Below are positions 48,660 through 60,889 of a stretch of 64,000 bases of DNA, piece by piece. Every line of letters starts with the position of its first letter. Within the stretch, counting starts at the first letter, position 1. Origin of the DNA: Malaya genurostris (taxonomy: Eukaryota; Arthropoda; Insecta; Diptera; Culicidae); NCBI RefSeq assembly GCF_030247185.1, contig NC_080570.1, positions 150,692,641-150,756,640 of the forward strand. Reading direction: 5' to 3'. The translations under genes and the position numbers were made by a program. The notes beneath the pieces were generated by a model. The model saw only the letters and a list, made by a program, of their open reading frames with translations. It was not told the origin of the DNA and did no database searches.

Positions 48660-49619
48660 GTAAGTGACGCTTTGTTTTTATTTTCTCCCAATCCGTAGAA
48701 TCGCGCGTAAGGTGACAATCAAAAAAATAAACAACCAAAAGCATTTTTTCCCCGCCACACACACACAAAAACAACTTTCACCTTCATCATTTTTATTGCC
48801 ACCATTTTCACCAGCAATTGAACATACTGCAACAACAATAACAATTCAGTGATAATTTATGCCAACTAAAATGAAAAGAACGAAAGCAAAAAAAAAAAGA
48901 TATCCCCAGCGATTTCTGTATTTTTTTCTTTTTGTTTCTGTTGGGACGGTTACGGACCGGAAAAATAACCAACACTTCCCTCAAAGTTGTCCCAACGACA
49001 ACAAGAATGGGGAAAAAAAGTCCCAAGTTTTCCGCGAAAAGAAAAACGTTCTCTCCCTATCCCAACGCCTCTAGCCTCCTCCCACCCAGTTCTGGCTTGT
49101 TTTCTTTTCGTTTTCCCCCCGCCACGGAACTCCTAATGCATTTCTCTGTTTACCGGTCCCCCCTAGCTGGAAAGAAAAGTTCACGCACATTTATTATGAG
49201 TTCTTCAGGTCGAATGTAATAAAATTTGGTAACTGCGAGGTCCTCATTTCAATCGTCAGCTGTTTGGTTTGTAATTATTTCCAAAAACAACGTTTATAAA
49301 TTATAATTTTTCAACTTTTTCGTTGAAAGCCATGGTTAACAGAATTGAAAAATTGCCACAGTAATTCAAATTTATATTGCCATTTTTATTAATTACTTTG
49401 CCAGGATTGGTCTTATTTTGTTTTTTGGATCCTTTTGGAACTTTTTGATTTTGTTTAACAAACCAATACTTAGTCCAAACTCATTACAGAAAGTTACACT
49501 TAAGTTTTCACTTAATTTCGAATCTATTTTTTCATTCTCTCCTTCTATTGTTGTCAAAACACAAAAAGTCAATCCACCTAACAGAAAGAGTTCTATTCTA
49601 ACCCTATAGACTATGCTAC

Positions 49620-49980
49620 TAGCCACACTCGCTTGTGATTCCTGTCAAAATATGCAGTGTGAGATATCCTCTTCGTGAGGAATGGTTGTCTGGTTATTTG
49701 GAACGACAATTTGATGAACACATAGTTTGTTATACGGACGGTTCTCTGTTGAATGGTCGTACTGGTGCTGGTGTCTACTGTCGTAGAATGAGAGTAGAGC
49801 AATCTCATTCACTTGGTGGATACTGTGCTGTGTTCTAAGCAGAAATCTACGCGATTCTGTGAGGGATATAATCGGTACTTTATCAGAGAATCTGTGGTAA
49901 ACGAAATTAGTTTTGTTCCGACAGTCAGACGGCTTCAAAGATACTCAGTTCGAAGGATTCACGGTCGAATCTAGTGGTTG
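49620..49980 (+). pseudogene. Non-LTR retrotransposon RNase H fragment
   Basis: The + frame reads CYTDGSLLNGRTGAGVYCR (first catalytic Asp in YTDGS), SLGGYCAVF, a TAA at 49836-49838, AEIYAIL (catalytic Glu), another stop, then FCSDSQTASKILSSKDSRSN (third acidic residue). The wording is close to the fragment at 3886-4865, so both come from one family. Stops and missing ends show decay. Imperfect direct repeats of about 80 bp flank it (about 49520-49600 and 50120-50200, 'ctccttctattgtt', 'ccacctaacag', 'gagttctattc'). Confidence 0.75.
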
Positions 49981-50630
49981 CATGTCGAACTAAACTACAC
50001 TACGTATCCGGGCTTTTGGTTCTCCATACATAGTTGAGTCTGTGTATGCGGAGCAAAATTAAAGGATGTTCTATCGTTTCTCAGCCAACGTGGTAGGTAG
50101 CTATAGTCAAAGGGGAAATCTTTTCTTTTATTTACTCCTTCTATTGTTTTCAAAAAAAAACAATCAACCAGGCCACCTAACAGAAGAGTTCTATTCAATG
50201 ATACAAAACTAAGTAAACCGCATTCAATTTAAAATTGAATAGTTGTGTAAACATAACTTACTATCGAGTGGATATAACTCACTTAAAAATAATTTCCAAG
50301 GGGAAAAGAAGTAAAACGTGAAACAAATCACTTAACTAGTTGACAGATTTATCGGAATTCAAAACTGTGCCGGACTCTGGATTCAGAACAAATTGTAGTC
50401 CAACTGGTTCGTTCCACGAGGGGATTCCCATTATTTTTCTAAATAAAAAAAAATATATATATAGCGTTCTTCAGTCGCACACGTGCCATCGCAGCTCAGA
50501 AAGAAACATGACTCTAAATTATGACAAGAAATATTTGTTGACCATATTTGTTGACCCTATCCAAGTAGTCACAAAGTCGTATGTATGCTTTGTAAACACG
50601 CGTGTAAATAGGGGTTAGATAAAAGACTTA

Positions 50631-50851
50631 TTGAAGGATGATTTTTCAAAAGGTATAGCATTTGATTTTTAAAAAAAACATAAAAAAGGATTTTTTCAAA
50701 TCTTTATCTATTTACCAAATGTTAGACGTTGTAAGTCGATTCATTATTAATTTATAGACCAAACTGAATAAATTTGGCAACAGTACAAGGCACAATTCAC
50801 GCGTGATCTGTCAAAGAACAGTGTTGCCAAGAAAATACAAAAATCACCCGT
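50631..50851. mobile_element. 221-bp MITE of the Tc1/mariner type
   Basis: TA flanks both ends. Inverted ends are related: 'GGATGATTTTTCAAAAGGTAT' type on the left and the complement of 'CGGGTGATTTTTGTATTTTC' on the right. The right 100 bp ('gaccaaactgaa', 'gcgtgatctgtcaa', 'gtgttgcc') matches the right part of the element at 5333-5814, so this is a shorter member of that family. No coding sequence is left. Confidence 0.7.
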
Positions 50852-53180
50852 TAAGTATTCATTTGTTCAGACAATTGCGGCAATATTAAGTTGGCTTTAA
50901 GTTTGGCTAGCAAAAACAAAAAAAAAACGCACCAGCTTTCAAAAGTTTGTAAATTCGAAACAATCGAAGTTTCAAAAGTTTATAAAAGTCTTCAGACGAT
51001 GAAAAAGGTTTGCACCTTTTCGATTGATGCTGTTCAATTTATGATACAATAAAAAAGTCAGAAAAAAACTTTTGTGTTGATTTTCACGCAAACTAAATTT
51101 GTTTTGGGTACAGCAAAAAGTACAAACGTATCTTCGCTTTAGTATTCGGCACAAAACAGAACGTGCTGCTATTACACACACATGACATTTGTCGGAATGA
51201 CGCTATCTGCTTTCTGTCAAAAGTTACAGTGGGGTGCCGGTAAACGAACACCTTTCCCTATGATTGATGGATTTCAATGTGATTTCACTTGAATAAGATT
51301 TGAAGTGATTGACATTTGCAATTGAAATGTCAAATCAAATGCGGCAAAATTAAGTGCAAAACAGTGTAAGTCCAGTGTGTCGATTTTTATCAGTGTACCT
51401 AGTGTTAAAAAATTTGTTTTAATGATGAATACAAAGACGGTCTTCGATCAACTCGGTGTGAGTTTCAATATTTGGCTAGCATCCTATTTAACAATCAAAT
51501 AACGACAAAAAGGCTCGGGAAATTATTCCCCAATCGGTTCTAAAGTTTGTCATTCTGGTATCTAGACCATAAGCAACATATTGAAGCAGAGCTTGCACTT
51601 TTCAGAACTAAAAAATTGAAAAAAAAAACATCGAGTGGGAACCTAAGTAAAATCACCATTGAATGATTCCGAAACAATTTCTCATATTGGAAAAACTTAT
51701 CAGACAGGTGAAAGGTGAAACACATGTTTTACACAATTACCGAATGGAAAAAATAATAATGCTGCTTAAAATATAACAAGAGACATTTACGATCAAATTC
51801 TGCCCATTTTTGTACAGACTGAATTTTTATTAGGTGCCCCCCCATAGTAAAGTAAGACGTAGTCCTACGTAAAAAAAACGGCGACCTTGGGTTTGTTCTA
51901 TAAACCGAAAAATTTAAATCGAATGTCACCTTGAATGAATATGATAGCAAATAGAATTTAAATGAAAACCAAGTTTCTGATAATGAATGGGCAGCAACTG
52001 AAATATTTACCGTTCAAAAATGGAATACACAAGGGAACGAAATTGAATCCATTTGATAGAAACTTTTTGTTGAGGTGGGCTAGAATAAGTATTCACCGTT
52101 CACCATTCTGTACATTGTCATTTTCGTAGATGGATAGTGTGTGCTCCTATTACCGAGAAAAAGACGTTCCATTAAACAGAGTCACCGTAACTAAAACATG
52201 TATCCCACCCACGTGTGTCTTCCATAAATTTCAACATGTATTTGCTCGAAACAATCCCAAACGATAGATGCTTTTGGGACACACCCGCTGAAGCTTTACC
52301 GCTTCACCGAGAATCAAATCTCAAGAGTAATTTTCTAAGCTGGAAAGGAAACTTTTTTTCTTTCAAAGAGATGCTTCCATAGTTACCATTTTAACAACGC
52401 TAACCTACTTGCAACGCGCTTCTTAATTGTTTCGCATTCACACTGAAGTTTTAAGCTTCTCCCTTTCGCACCTCGCCCCAAATCTTGAGCCCCTCACAAA
52501 ACCGAAACCGACGGTGATGGCAAAATTTCTCGAAAAAGCCATACACCATACAGCGCATTGATGCCATTTCTCCCTCATCTCACGACGACGATGACGACGA
52601 CGACGAAGAGCAATAGCGATTAAGAAAGATGTCGATGCGATAGTGCTCGGGAATGAAGTACAACGCCATCTAGTACAAAATGTTCTCGTTCGCACAAAAA
52701 CCATCCTTTCTCGCTTTATTACACTCATCGCCCGTTATCTTCATTATAAATGTCTGTGAGTGGCGAACAAGCTCCGGCACTGCCTGGGAAGAACTTCTTT
52801 CGCATCCGGTGCTTCATTGTAAAGGGGAGAGGAGGGGAGGGGTAAGATGATGATGATAGTTGAGGGATTAAAATTATTAAAAACTTGGCTTCTTCTCCCG
52901 TTCCCGACTAGGTGGTGGTAAGAACAACACACACACATACACCCTCTCTAAATCTAATGGGAAGAACTTCTTCGAGCGTTTTAGTGGCCGTATTGTTTCG
53001 GCTTCCAGTCGCTACTATCCGTTTTAACAAAGCGGCGACTGAACAGCTCTACTGGCAATCCCAGGCAAGGCACTGCAAATGTGGGAAGATGCTGCAGCAA
53101 ATAGAGAAACCTTTTGCAAGTTCTAAAATGGCAAAGAAAACTGGTTATACTCGTGTCCAAGTTTTAATCAACGAAAATTG

Positions 53181-53213
53181 AATCCTGAACGGTTTCCCTC
53201 GTTATTCAGGATT
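53181..53213 (+). other. Small perfect hairpin
   Basis: AATCCTGAA ... TTCAGGATT, 9-bp stem with a 15-nt loop, followed by TTTTC. No function can be inferred; a chance palindrome is possible. Confidence 0.4.
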
Positions 53214-54614
53214 TTCTTTGCTCTCAACCCGGCAGGTTACAGTGTCGTAAGCGAGGCGTTTACTTGAGTTGAGTTTTTTTTTTGAAAAGAACTGACCACT
53301 AGATTGGGATCAACCCCTGTGTGTATTCGAATATAAATACTTCAAATGCAAAAACAGAATAAAAAGACGGGTGGATAATAGCAGAGACATAAATGGATGT
53401 CATGAATACAAATAAAACTGACATGCTTCCTTTCAAACTTCTGAATATTGAAAATCGATTTGTGAGAGCTTCACTTATTTGCTCCCAGAATCGTAACAAT
53501 AATATGTAATAGTATAATCGAGCTCTTATGTTAACCTCAAATTATACTCATTATCAATTATTATAACTACTCAATTTTGACGTATTCATATATCGTTTGC
53601 ACTTGAGTGTGAAGTACTCAAAGTTTGAATAATCACTTCTAAACGTGGAGAGCGTATTTGTACCTGCTTGTGAGGAATTCTGGCAGCCGGCAGAAGCCTG
53701 GCAAGATTCTGGCAGCTGTCAAAATTTTACAGGCGGAATTGCGCCATTCTCTCGCCGCGTCACGTCTTGCAAGTTCACTATTCCTCCTGTTCTTACTTTT
53801 CGGATTCATTTGATATTCGTCCATTTAGCATGCACATCAAAAACTTAAAACAACTCTTGAGAGCTGGTAAATGCAGTGGCGTCTCGTCCTCATGTGCACC
53901 TAGTTCACGGAACAATCGGCCAAATTGTAGGAATTAACTGCGTCCCCATCCGCATTCAATTAATTTGTTGATTTTCAGATTTTAGGTACCGAATATGAAG
54001 TAATGAGCGCTTACTGGTCAATGACAGAAGAAACGATCTTCTCATATCGCTTTACCGTAGCCAAAACGTGGCGCTCTGAACTTGAGCACTTTGTCTTGTT
54101 TACCGAAATTGCGTGTATTTCCACTCTTCTCATACACATCCAACATAAATTTCAAGTATCTCTTGTCGCTGTGTTAGTGTCTTTTCCATGCACATGAGTT
54201 TTGTTGTTTTCGCTGTCACGTTTGGCTTTGTGAGAACTTGTATGCACACCTTCAGGAGAGGCTTCAGTGGATTATGATTATGGCAGTTGTAAATAAGTTG
54301 CTATCTCAGTTGCAACGTCGAAGCGGTTTTATTACTGGATTTATTGACAAATTTGCTCGCCATGCAGAGCACCGAATTCTTCTATTGCATCGATGATACG
54401 AAATAAGTTTAATATAAAATTCCCACCCAAAAGTACATTATTTCATTGTATTGAAAAACACACGCGAATATCCATTACTCAAACTTTAGTCCTAACTCAC
54501 AACGAATCGTTACATATGATTTCATAAGCAGTGCACAACCCGTAAATTTTCATTTAGGGGTCATCCTATTTTGTGCATAGGGCACATAACCGATTTCTAT
54601 ACTTCATGTTTCGC

Positions 54615-54847
54615 CTTCGACTCGTCAGTACATAACAGTTTATGTTGAACTGTTATGTAACCTGAATCGGCCAGTGTAAGTAGAAACTCGTTTACGCTCG
54701 GCACGACAGTAAAAACGTTGCACTTTGGTGCAAATAAAAAAAGTGTTCTGTAAGTAGCAGAAACTTTATGTCTGCCTAGCAGTTTATGTTAAACTGCTAG
54801 GTTACATAATAGTTCAACATAAACTGTTATGTACTCACGAGTTGAAG
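54615..54847. mobile_element. MITE with 49-bp inverted ends
   Basis: The left CTTCGACTCGTCAGTACATA, continuing through 'acagtttatgttgaactgtt', is matched in reverse at the right end with about four mismatches over 49 bp. A further inverted pair ('ctagcagtttatgtt'/'aaactgctagg') lies just inside. 233 bp, no coding sequence. Relatives are at 1669-1814 and, as a single end, near 17608-17638. Confidence 0.8.
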
Positions 54848-55591
54848 ATTTGCATATGATGTTCGATAATGCAAAAGCTTCGTTATTGCCCTTAATATAT
54901 ATTTTTATAACAAAAAAAAATAAGCCAAAGGTACTAGAAACGTAGAATCAATTAAAAAAGGGTTCTGTCAGTCTTGTATGGCAAGAATCCGGTAGAAACA
55001 TAATCGTTAATACCCGCTAGGCCAAAAGTTTCTACCGGAAACGATTGTTGTATATTGTTGCCAGATTCTGCCAGATACGTCTGGTGGGGGAATCTGCACG
55101 CCACGTACGAGTTGGTAGTTGTCAAAGTATCGTACACGAAACCGGAAAACTACCTAATTTTGAATACTATTCACCTTACTACGAGGCTCCGGTCACCTAT
55201 TTTTAGTTAAATTGACTTAAAGTAGTTTCCATAAAGTACACGCAAAAATTTACTGAAAGGTGAATTATATCTAAACAATAGTAGGTTACATTCAATCAGT
55301 TGTTGAGTTTTATAGACTCAATTTCTGGATTGAATTTGGTTTATCTAATTTTAGCTTATTAAACGGAACTCTTGAATTTGCTCTTTGTGCTTTGACAACA
55401 AACGAATTTCGCTCCAAATCGTATTCGCATTTGGCAACACTTTCTCCGAGATTTGAGTGAAACTTTCCGGACATGTAGACTTTGTCAAAAAAAGCTCACT
55501 TTGTTTCTCCAAAATTCTAGGCTGTCTTTTGAAAAGGTTCCAACTTTTTTAATCATTTTTTGCTCAAATAGTTATTGTCGAAAAATGACAT

Positions 55592-56161
55592 CCCGATCAG
55601 ATGGGAATAGGAGAATTATAACAACTGGAGTAATTTATTTCAGGAATATTTTGCAACAAATTTTGAAATATTTCTAGCTGGTAAGCTGTTAAAATAACAA
55701 AAATCATAACAAAAATAACTGTAACGGGAACAAAATCGTAACAGATTTTGAAACGTTTATATCACAATTATTATTGAATTTGATAAAACTACAGAAGTCC
55801 GAAACCAGAAATTTATAACAATATTTGTAAAGAATTAGATAGCAAATTTAACACAGAAAAACTATATCCCAGCTAACTTTTAACATCTTTTCAACCCAAA
55901 ATTGTTGAATGATTTTTTTTATTAAATGAATCATTAATTGGGTGATCTGATTTCTTCTTTTAGTTTTTTGAAATTCTGAGAATTATATTTCGATATAAAG
56001 CAACGGAAGAACTCATTTTTTTTTAATAAATGAACGTTATCATAAGTCTTGCAACTTTCAACTGTTTTCATTTGTTCAATATCTCAAAATAACACAAATT
56101 GTTATACATATCAACTGTTGATATACTTGTGTTATGATTTTGTCATGTGCATCTGATCGGG
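55592..56161. mobile_element. MITE-like unit 1 with CCCGATCAGATG inverted ends
   Basis: 12-bp perfect terminal inverted repeats; the similarity extends weakly inward (AATTATAACA / AATCATAACA). AT-rich, non-coding. Confidence 0.7.
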
Positions 56162-56342
56162 ATATTATACAAAAAAATGTTAGTAATTTTTTACAACATC
56201 AGTCAACTTTTCGAATGAAAATGCTGAAAAAAAATCCTTATTGAGTCCTGCACTGATAAAAATTGACTTTAAAATCGATTTACAAGAAAAAAACATTTTT
56301 GATTTTGATGAAATTTTGTCCCAAGATAGGTTATGTTCCCTA

Positions 56343-56885
56343 CCCGATCAGATGGTAATAACAGAATTATAACAACTGGAGTAATTTATTTAAGAAATAT
56401 TTTGTAACAAATTTTGAAATATTTTTGGCTGGTAAGCTGTTAAAAGAACAAAAATCATAACAAAAAAGACTCTAGCGGGAAAAAAATCCTAACAGATTTT
56501 GGAACGTTTGTATCACAATTACTACTGAATTCGATTGAACTACAGAAGTCCGAAACCAGAAATTTATAACAATATTTGTAAAGAATTAGATTGCAAATTT
56601 AACACAGAAAAACTATATCCCAGCTAACTTTTAACATCTTTTCAATCCAAAATTGTTGAATGATTTTTTTTATTAAATAAATCATTAATTGAGTGATCTG
56701 ATTGTTGTCATGAGTCTTGCAAATTAAAATAAAACATCATAACTGATTTTGTTATTATATTGTTATCATAGGTTTTAACTTTCAACTGTTTTCATTTGTT
56801 CAATATCTCAAAATAACACAAATTGTTATACATATCAACTGTTGATATACTTGTGTTATGATTTTGTTATGTGCATCTGATCGGG
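56343..56885. mobile_element. MITE-like unit 2
   Basis: Same ends and interior as unit 1, slightly shorter because a block near 'aaagcaacggaagaactc' is missing. Tandemly arranged with a homologous 180-bp spacer. Confidence 0.7.
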
Positions 56886-57066
56886 ATATCATACAAAAAA
56901 ATGTTAGTAATTTTTTACAACATCAGTCAACTTTTCGTATGAAAATACTGAAAAAAAATCCTTATTGAGTCCTGCACTGATAAAAATTGACTTTAAAATC
57001 GATTTACAAGAAAAAAACATTTTTGATTTTGATGAAATTTTGTCCCAAGATAGGTTATGTTCCCTA

Positions 57067-57689
57067 CCCGATCAGATGGGAATAGGAGAATTATAACAAC
57101 TGGAGTAATTTATTTCAGAACTATTTTGCAACAAATTTTGAAATATTTCTAGCTGGTAAGCTGTTAAAATAACAAAAATCATAACAAAAATAACTGTAGC
57201 GGGAACAAAATCGTAACAGATTTTGAAACATTTATATCACAATTATTATTGAATTTGATAAAACTACAGAAGTCCGGAAGCAGAAATTTATAACAAACGT
57301 TGTAATAAATTAGATAGCAAATTTAACACAGAAAAACTTTATCACAGCCAACTTTTAGCATCGTTTCAATCCAAAAATGTTGAATGATTTATTTTTTTAA
57401 ATGAATATTTTTTTAGTGATCTGATTTCTTCTTTTAGTTCTTTGAAATTCTGATCATTATTGTTCGATATAAAGCAACGGAGGAACTCATTTTTTCTAAT
57501 AATGAACGTTGTCGTGAGTCTTGCAAATTAAAATAAAAAATCATAACTGATTTTGTTATTATATTGTTATCATAAGTTTTAACTTTCAACTGTTTTCATT
57601 TGTTAAATATCTCATAATAACACATATTGTTATACATACCAATTGTTGATATACTTGTGTTATGATTTTGTTATGTGCATCTGATCGGG
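57067..57689. mobile_element. MITE-like unit 3
   Basis: Same ends as units 1 and 2, with an interior closer to unit 1. Followed by unrelated sequence from 57690. Confidence 0.7.
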
Positions 57690-58196
57690 TACCATATTGG
57701 TAGTCATGAGTCATGCCCGATATTAGTTTATGGTTACTTTTTTCCTTTAAAAATGCCCATCTTGCAACATATGGAATGTTCACAGGGAAAATAATTACCT
57801 ATCTTGGAAAACAATTTCATTGAATTCAAAAATGGTGTTTTTTCAGATATCGATTTTAAATTTTGAAAGTAGCTTTTTTCAGTGTAGGATTCGAATAGAC
57901 GAATTTCGCCCAAAATCGTGTTTGGATTTAGTAACACCTTGTCCAATTTGAATGAAACTTACTTTATAGACCTATAGACTTTATCACAAAAAGCCACTTT
58001 GCTTCTTTTTTAGACTGTCTTTTGACTTTTATTTTACCAATTTGTTGCCAGAAAATAAAGTCGAGAAATGACGAATCCTAAAAATTGGGCTATTGTTGTT
58101 CACAAAATCAGTCTAATTTTAAAATAAAATAATTGAAAAAATACTATTTGAAAAAAATTGGTCATAAAAGTTTGACCACTTTCAGAGTGTAAATTG

Positions 58197-58722
58197 CACA
58201 GAAAAAAATAATGAAATCTACACGAAACGTAATGCCATGATACTTTGGAAGAGACATCAATTGAATCAAAAGTTTGATTGAAAACCATCATCGATGTAAA
58301 AGTAAATTAGAATGCCTTGATTATTCAATACGTTATACAACATGTTTTAATTTAAGTATATTGAAAAGTAAAGATCTGAGGAGTAACTTTATATTTAATT
58401 CCCTGCATCAAATATGTGCATGAAAATAGATGAGAATATTTTTATCGGTGCAAAAAGCCACGCAGACAAAAATATTTACTTCTGTTTTCATGCATATATT
58501 TGGTGCAGGAAATTAAATATAAAGTTACTCCTCAGATCTTTACTTTTCAATATACTTTAAAAGCGAAACTAAGCGTAAATTAAAATATTCATTTAAAAAT
58601 CAAGGCATTCCAATTTACTTTTACATCGATGATGGTTTTCAATCAAACTTCTGATTCAATTGAAGTCTCTTTCAAAGTATCATGGAATTACATGTCGTGT
58701 AGATTTCATTTTTTTTCTGTGT
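58197..58722. mobile_element. Second foldback element
   Basis: The left arm (58197-58443) and right arm (58469-58722) are reverse complements with a loop of about 25 bp. Ends and inner parts match well ('gatctgaggagtaacttta', 'catcgatgatggttttcaat'); the middle of the arms has diverged and differs in length. Non-coding. Lies between the direct and inverted copies of the outer repeat. Confidence 0.8.
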
Positions 58723-59649
58723 GTGATAAAGTCTACATGTCCGGAAAGTTTTATTCAAATCTGAGAGCAATCATTTGTTCGACTTGGCGTGAAATTCGTC
58801 AACAATAAAAACAGCGAATGAAAGAGAAGATTTAAAACTGCTTTAAATTGAGCAGAATGTAGCCCATTAGTAACTATTTTTTAATTTTCCTTGTAGAGAG
58901 CAGTTGTTGTACCGAAATCATCCGTTTTCTGTATCCAAATTTACTTCGGCTAACATTTGTTTTTTTTTCTAGTGAATTATTTCTTCATATTCGAGTAATT
59001 TTTTTTCCCTACACAAACAACACTTTTTTTTGTCCCAAACCCAATCCTCCGGGGAGAAATAAAAACCCGTGAATTGTGCATGTAAAAGTAGCTCCCTTCT
59101 CCCATTAAACCTTCCGATGCGGGAATGCGACACTCTTGGGGTGTAGGTAGATGATAGATCACTGAAGCGAAGCTATTCACCATGCGCCTAATCCGATTAT
59201 GTTTTGCCTCTCACGTATTTCGAGAACAATACTTGTAAATATTTGCAGCAATGAACGCCCCCACGCATTTTGTTCGCCATTATTTTTGCATCAACTGCCT
59301 TTTTACATTCCTATCCGCCAAAAACCAAAAAAAAAAATCATACCAAACTCTGATATGCCAATTTTGAAGTTGACTTACCACCGTTTTTTTTACTAGTTTC
59401 ATATTGAACAATTGAAAAAAAATAATAATATTAATAATAAAAGATCACCTCAGATTAAAACTCAGTGCCAATGATTTCATTTAATAAGCACCTTTTTCAA
59501 TAGTCCGGTTGAACTACTGAAACTCGAACCGCAACTTGGTTTTCTCTCTCTCTCTCTTCTTTTCCCGTTTTTGTCGGTATTTCCCCCCCGAACCAAATGC
59601 CAAAAAAATGCCGAATGCCGGCGTGAAAAAAAAGGCGAAGAAGAGACAG

Positions 59650-60391
59650 TATCATTCATCGATCTACCCCCAAACAATATCTCGAAACTTCCAGAAAAGG
59701 GCATACTTAAAAAACACGGATTCGGTCTAGTGTTGGCCGATAGCAATAAAGAAAAATGGCCCGACGACACACAATCCGATAATCTCGAATTGATAGCTCA
59801 GCAAGAATCCACTATTCCTCCATCAGGTGGCCAGGTGGGCCCAGCGGCCGTTGGCCCCGTGTCGGACGTCGAGCGTACGATGAAGAGCCTCAATGGTTAT
59901 CACGAGGATATCCTCGAAGCCCTACGACGATCGGCCGCCCAGGTGCCACGCAGTAGCGCCAACACACCGTCGGGCAGCATCAGCGAAGAACTGCTCCGTA
60001 AGACCCTGTCCGATTGCGTCGCCGGAATGCAACTCGGAGCGCCCAATGTCTACCCGACGGAACGGGAGTACAAACGTAGCAGTAGTTCACGGACCGGCTC
60101 CAAGGAAAACATCTGCGATCCTCAGCAGCACATCCTCAGCGATACGGGGGCTACCTCGGCCCTGCTGCAACATCATCGCCAACAGCAGCAGCACCCTCAG
60201 GACGAAGACGATACACCGTCGGTCGGACCGTTACGTATCCGAAATCTGGAGGACCTCATACGACAGCTGGAGCACCATTCATCGCGGCACATGAGCCCCA
60301 GCGGGTCCGAGGATATTCGGATGTCGGAGACGGAAGTCGATCGTCACTATAGAGTAGATAGTTCAGCCGCTTGTAGTGAATCATCGCATGG
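59650..60391 (+). CDS. Large exon of the unidentified gene, part 1
   Basis: Begins VSFIDLPPNNISKLPEKG using the G left by the 44-nt exon, then LEDLIRQLEHHSSRHMSPSG and a Ser-rich stretch. GC content rises sharply over the flanks, and codon third positions favour G/C. The acceptor AG at 59648-59649 is preceded by purine-rich sequence, with the pyrimidine tract some 60 bases upstream. An AG 15 nt earlier keeps the same phase, so a five-residue alternative is possible. Polar, low-complexity and likely disordered; short helical patches such as EDLIRQLEHH may be binding motifs. No known domain was recognised. Confidence 0.85.
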
Positions 60392-60463
60392 GTATCCGAA
60401 TAACAAATGTATTAGCAGTCCGGAACTCGTGTCACTAATCGTTGGTCCACTTTTTTTTTGCAG
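60392..60463 (+). other. 72-nt short intron, frame-preserving if retained
   Basis: Starts GGTATCC, contains a branch-point-like CACTAAT at 60433-60439, and ends TTTTTTTTTGCAG. Splicing joins GG and C to give Gly, so the protein reads SSHG-SNQQLAQ. The intron is 24 codons long and has no in-frame stop, so unspliced transcripts also read through. Confidence 0.8.
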
Positions 60464-60889
60464 CTCAAACCAGCAACTAGCTCAATCGCAGAAAACTGCC
60501 ACTATACTGCCGCCCTACAGTAGTCGCTGTCGTCCACCGCGATCGGACGACGAATCCCGGTTTTCGTACGGTGGTGGTGGCGGTGGCGGTGGTGGTGTTA
60601 TCCCCGGAAGCAGCGGTACCGGTCGTTACCGGCATCCGGCGAGTCGCCACCCCGCCCACCAATCGCACTCACCCCATTCGCCTCACTCGTTTGCGCACCA
60701 CACCCACCATGGGCATGCCCACGGGCATTCGGCGCACGCGGGCCACTCGTCGCATCACTCGTCGCACACGCACCTGCACCAGGACGACGAGGGGATCTAC
60801 GAGAGTGCCGATCCGCACCCGGTACATCCGATTCACCCGCACGATCGGAACGCCATGAGCGACCAGCGGGATACCAACGATAGCGAAAG
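60464..60889 (+). CDS. Exon of the unidentified gene, part 2 (Gly- and His-rich)
   Basis: Encodes SNQQLAQSQKTATILPPYSS, a run of nine Gly, and then a long His-rich stretch (HTHHGHAHGHSAHAGH and similar, about 50 residues) ending with DDEGIYESADPHP and DQRDTNDSE. GIYESADP could be a tyrosine-based motif. The donor AAG|GTAGGT at 60890 leaves phase 2, matching the last exon (AG+T = Ser). The His-rich stretch could bind metal or simply be disordered spacer; nothing here decides. Confidence 0.85.

Larger units (their letters stand above)
55390..58812. repeat. Complex cluster of direct and inverted repeats
   Basis: A segment beginning 'aacgaatttcgctccaaatcg' and containing 'aactttccggacatgtagac' occurs at 55395-55590. 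It recurs in direct orientation at about 57893-58060 and in inverted orientation at 58725-58810. Between the first two lie three tandem elements starting CCCGATCAGATG and ending CATCTGATCGGG: 55592-56161, 56343-56885 and 57067-57689. The spacers between them are themselves homologous, and an inverted spacer-like block lies at 57782-57890. Repeat period about 720-750 bp. No coding capacity recognised. Confidence 0.8.
48660..59649 (+). other. 11 kb intron, repeat-filled
   Basis: Joins the 44-nt exon to the exon at 59650. Listed separately are an RNase H fragment, a 221-bp mariner-type MITE, an inverted-repeat element and the 55.4-58.8 kb cluster. A (GAC)n tract lies at about 52576-52606, and a perfect 9-bp hairpin at 53181-53213. 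Between these, 48.7-49.5, 50.9-54.6, 54.85-55.39 and 58.8-59.5 kb show no recognisable gene. Confidence 0.7.

Noticed and set aside
53181..53213. Bacterial-type intrinsic terminator
   Set aside because: The stem is followed by TTTTC only and the context is an insect intron; most likely chance.
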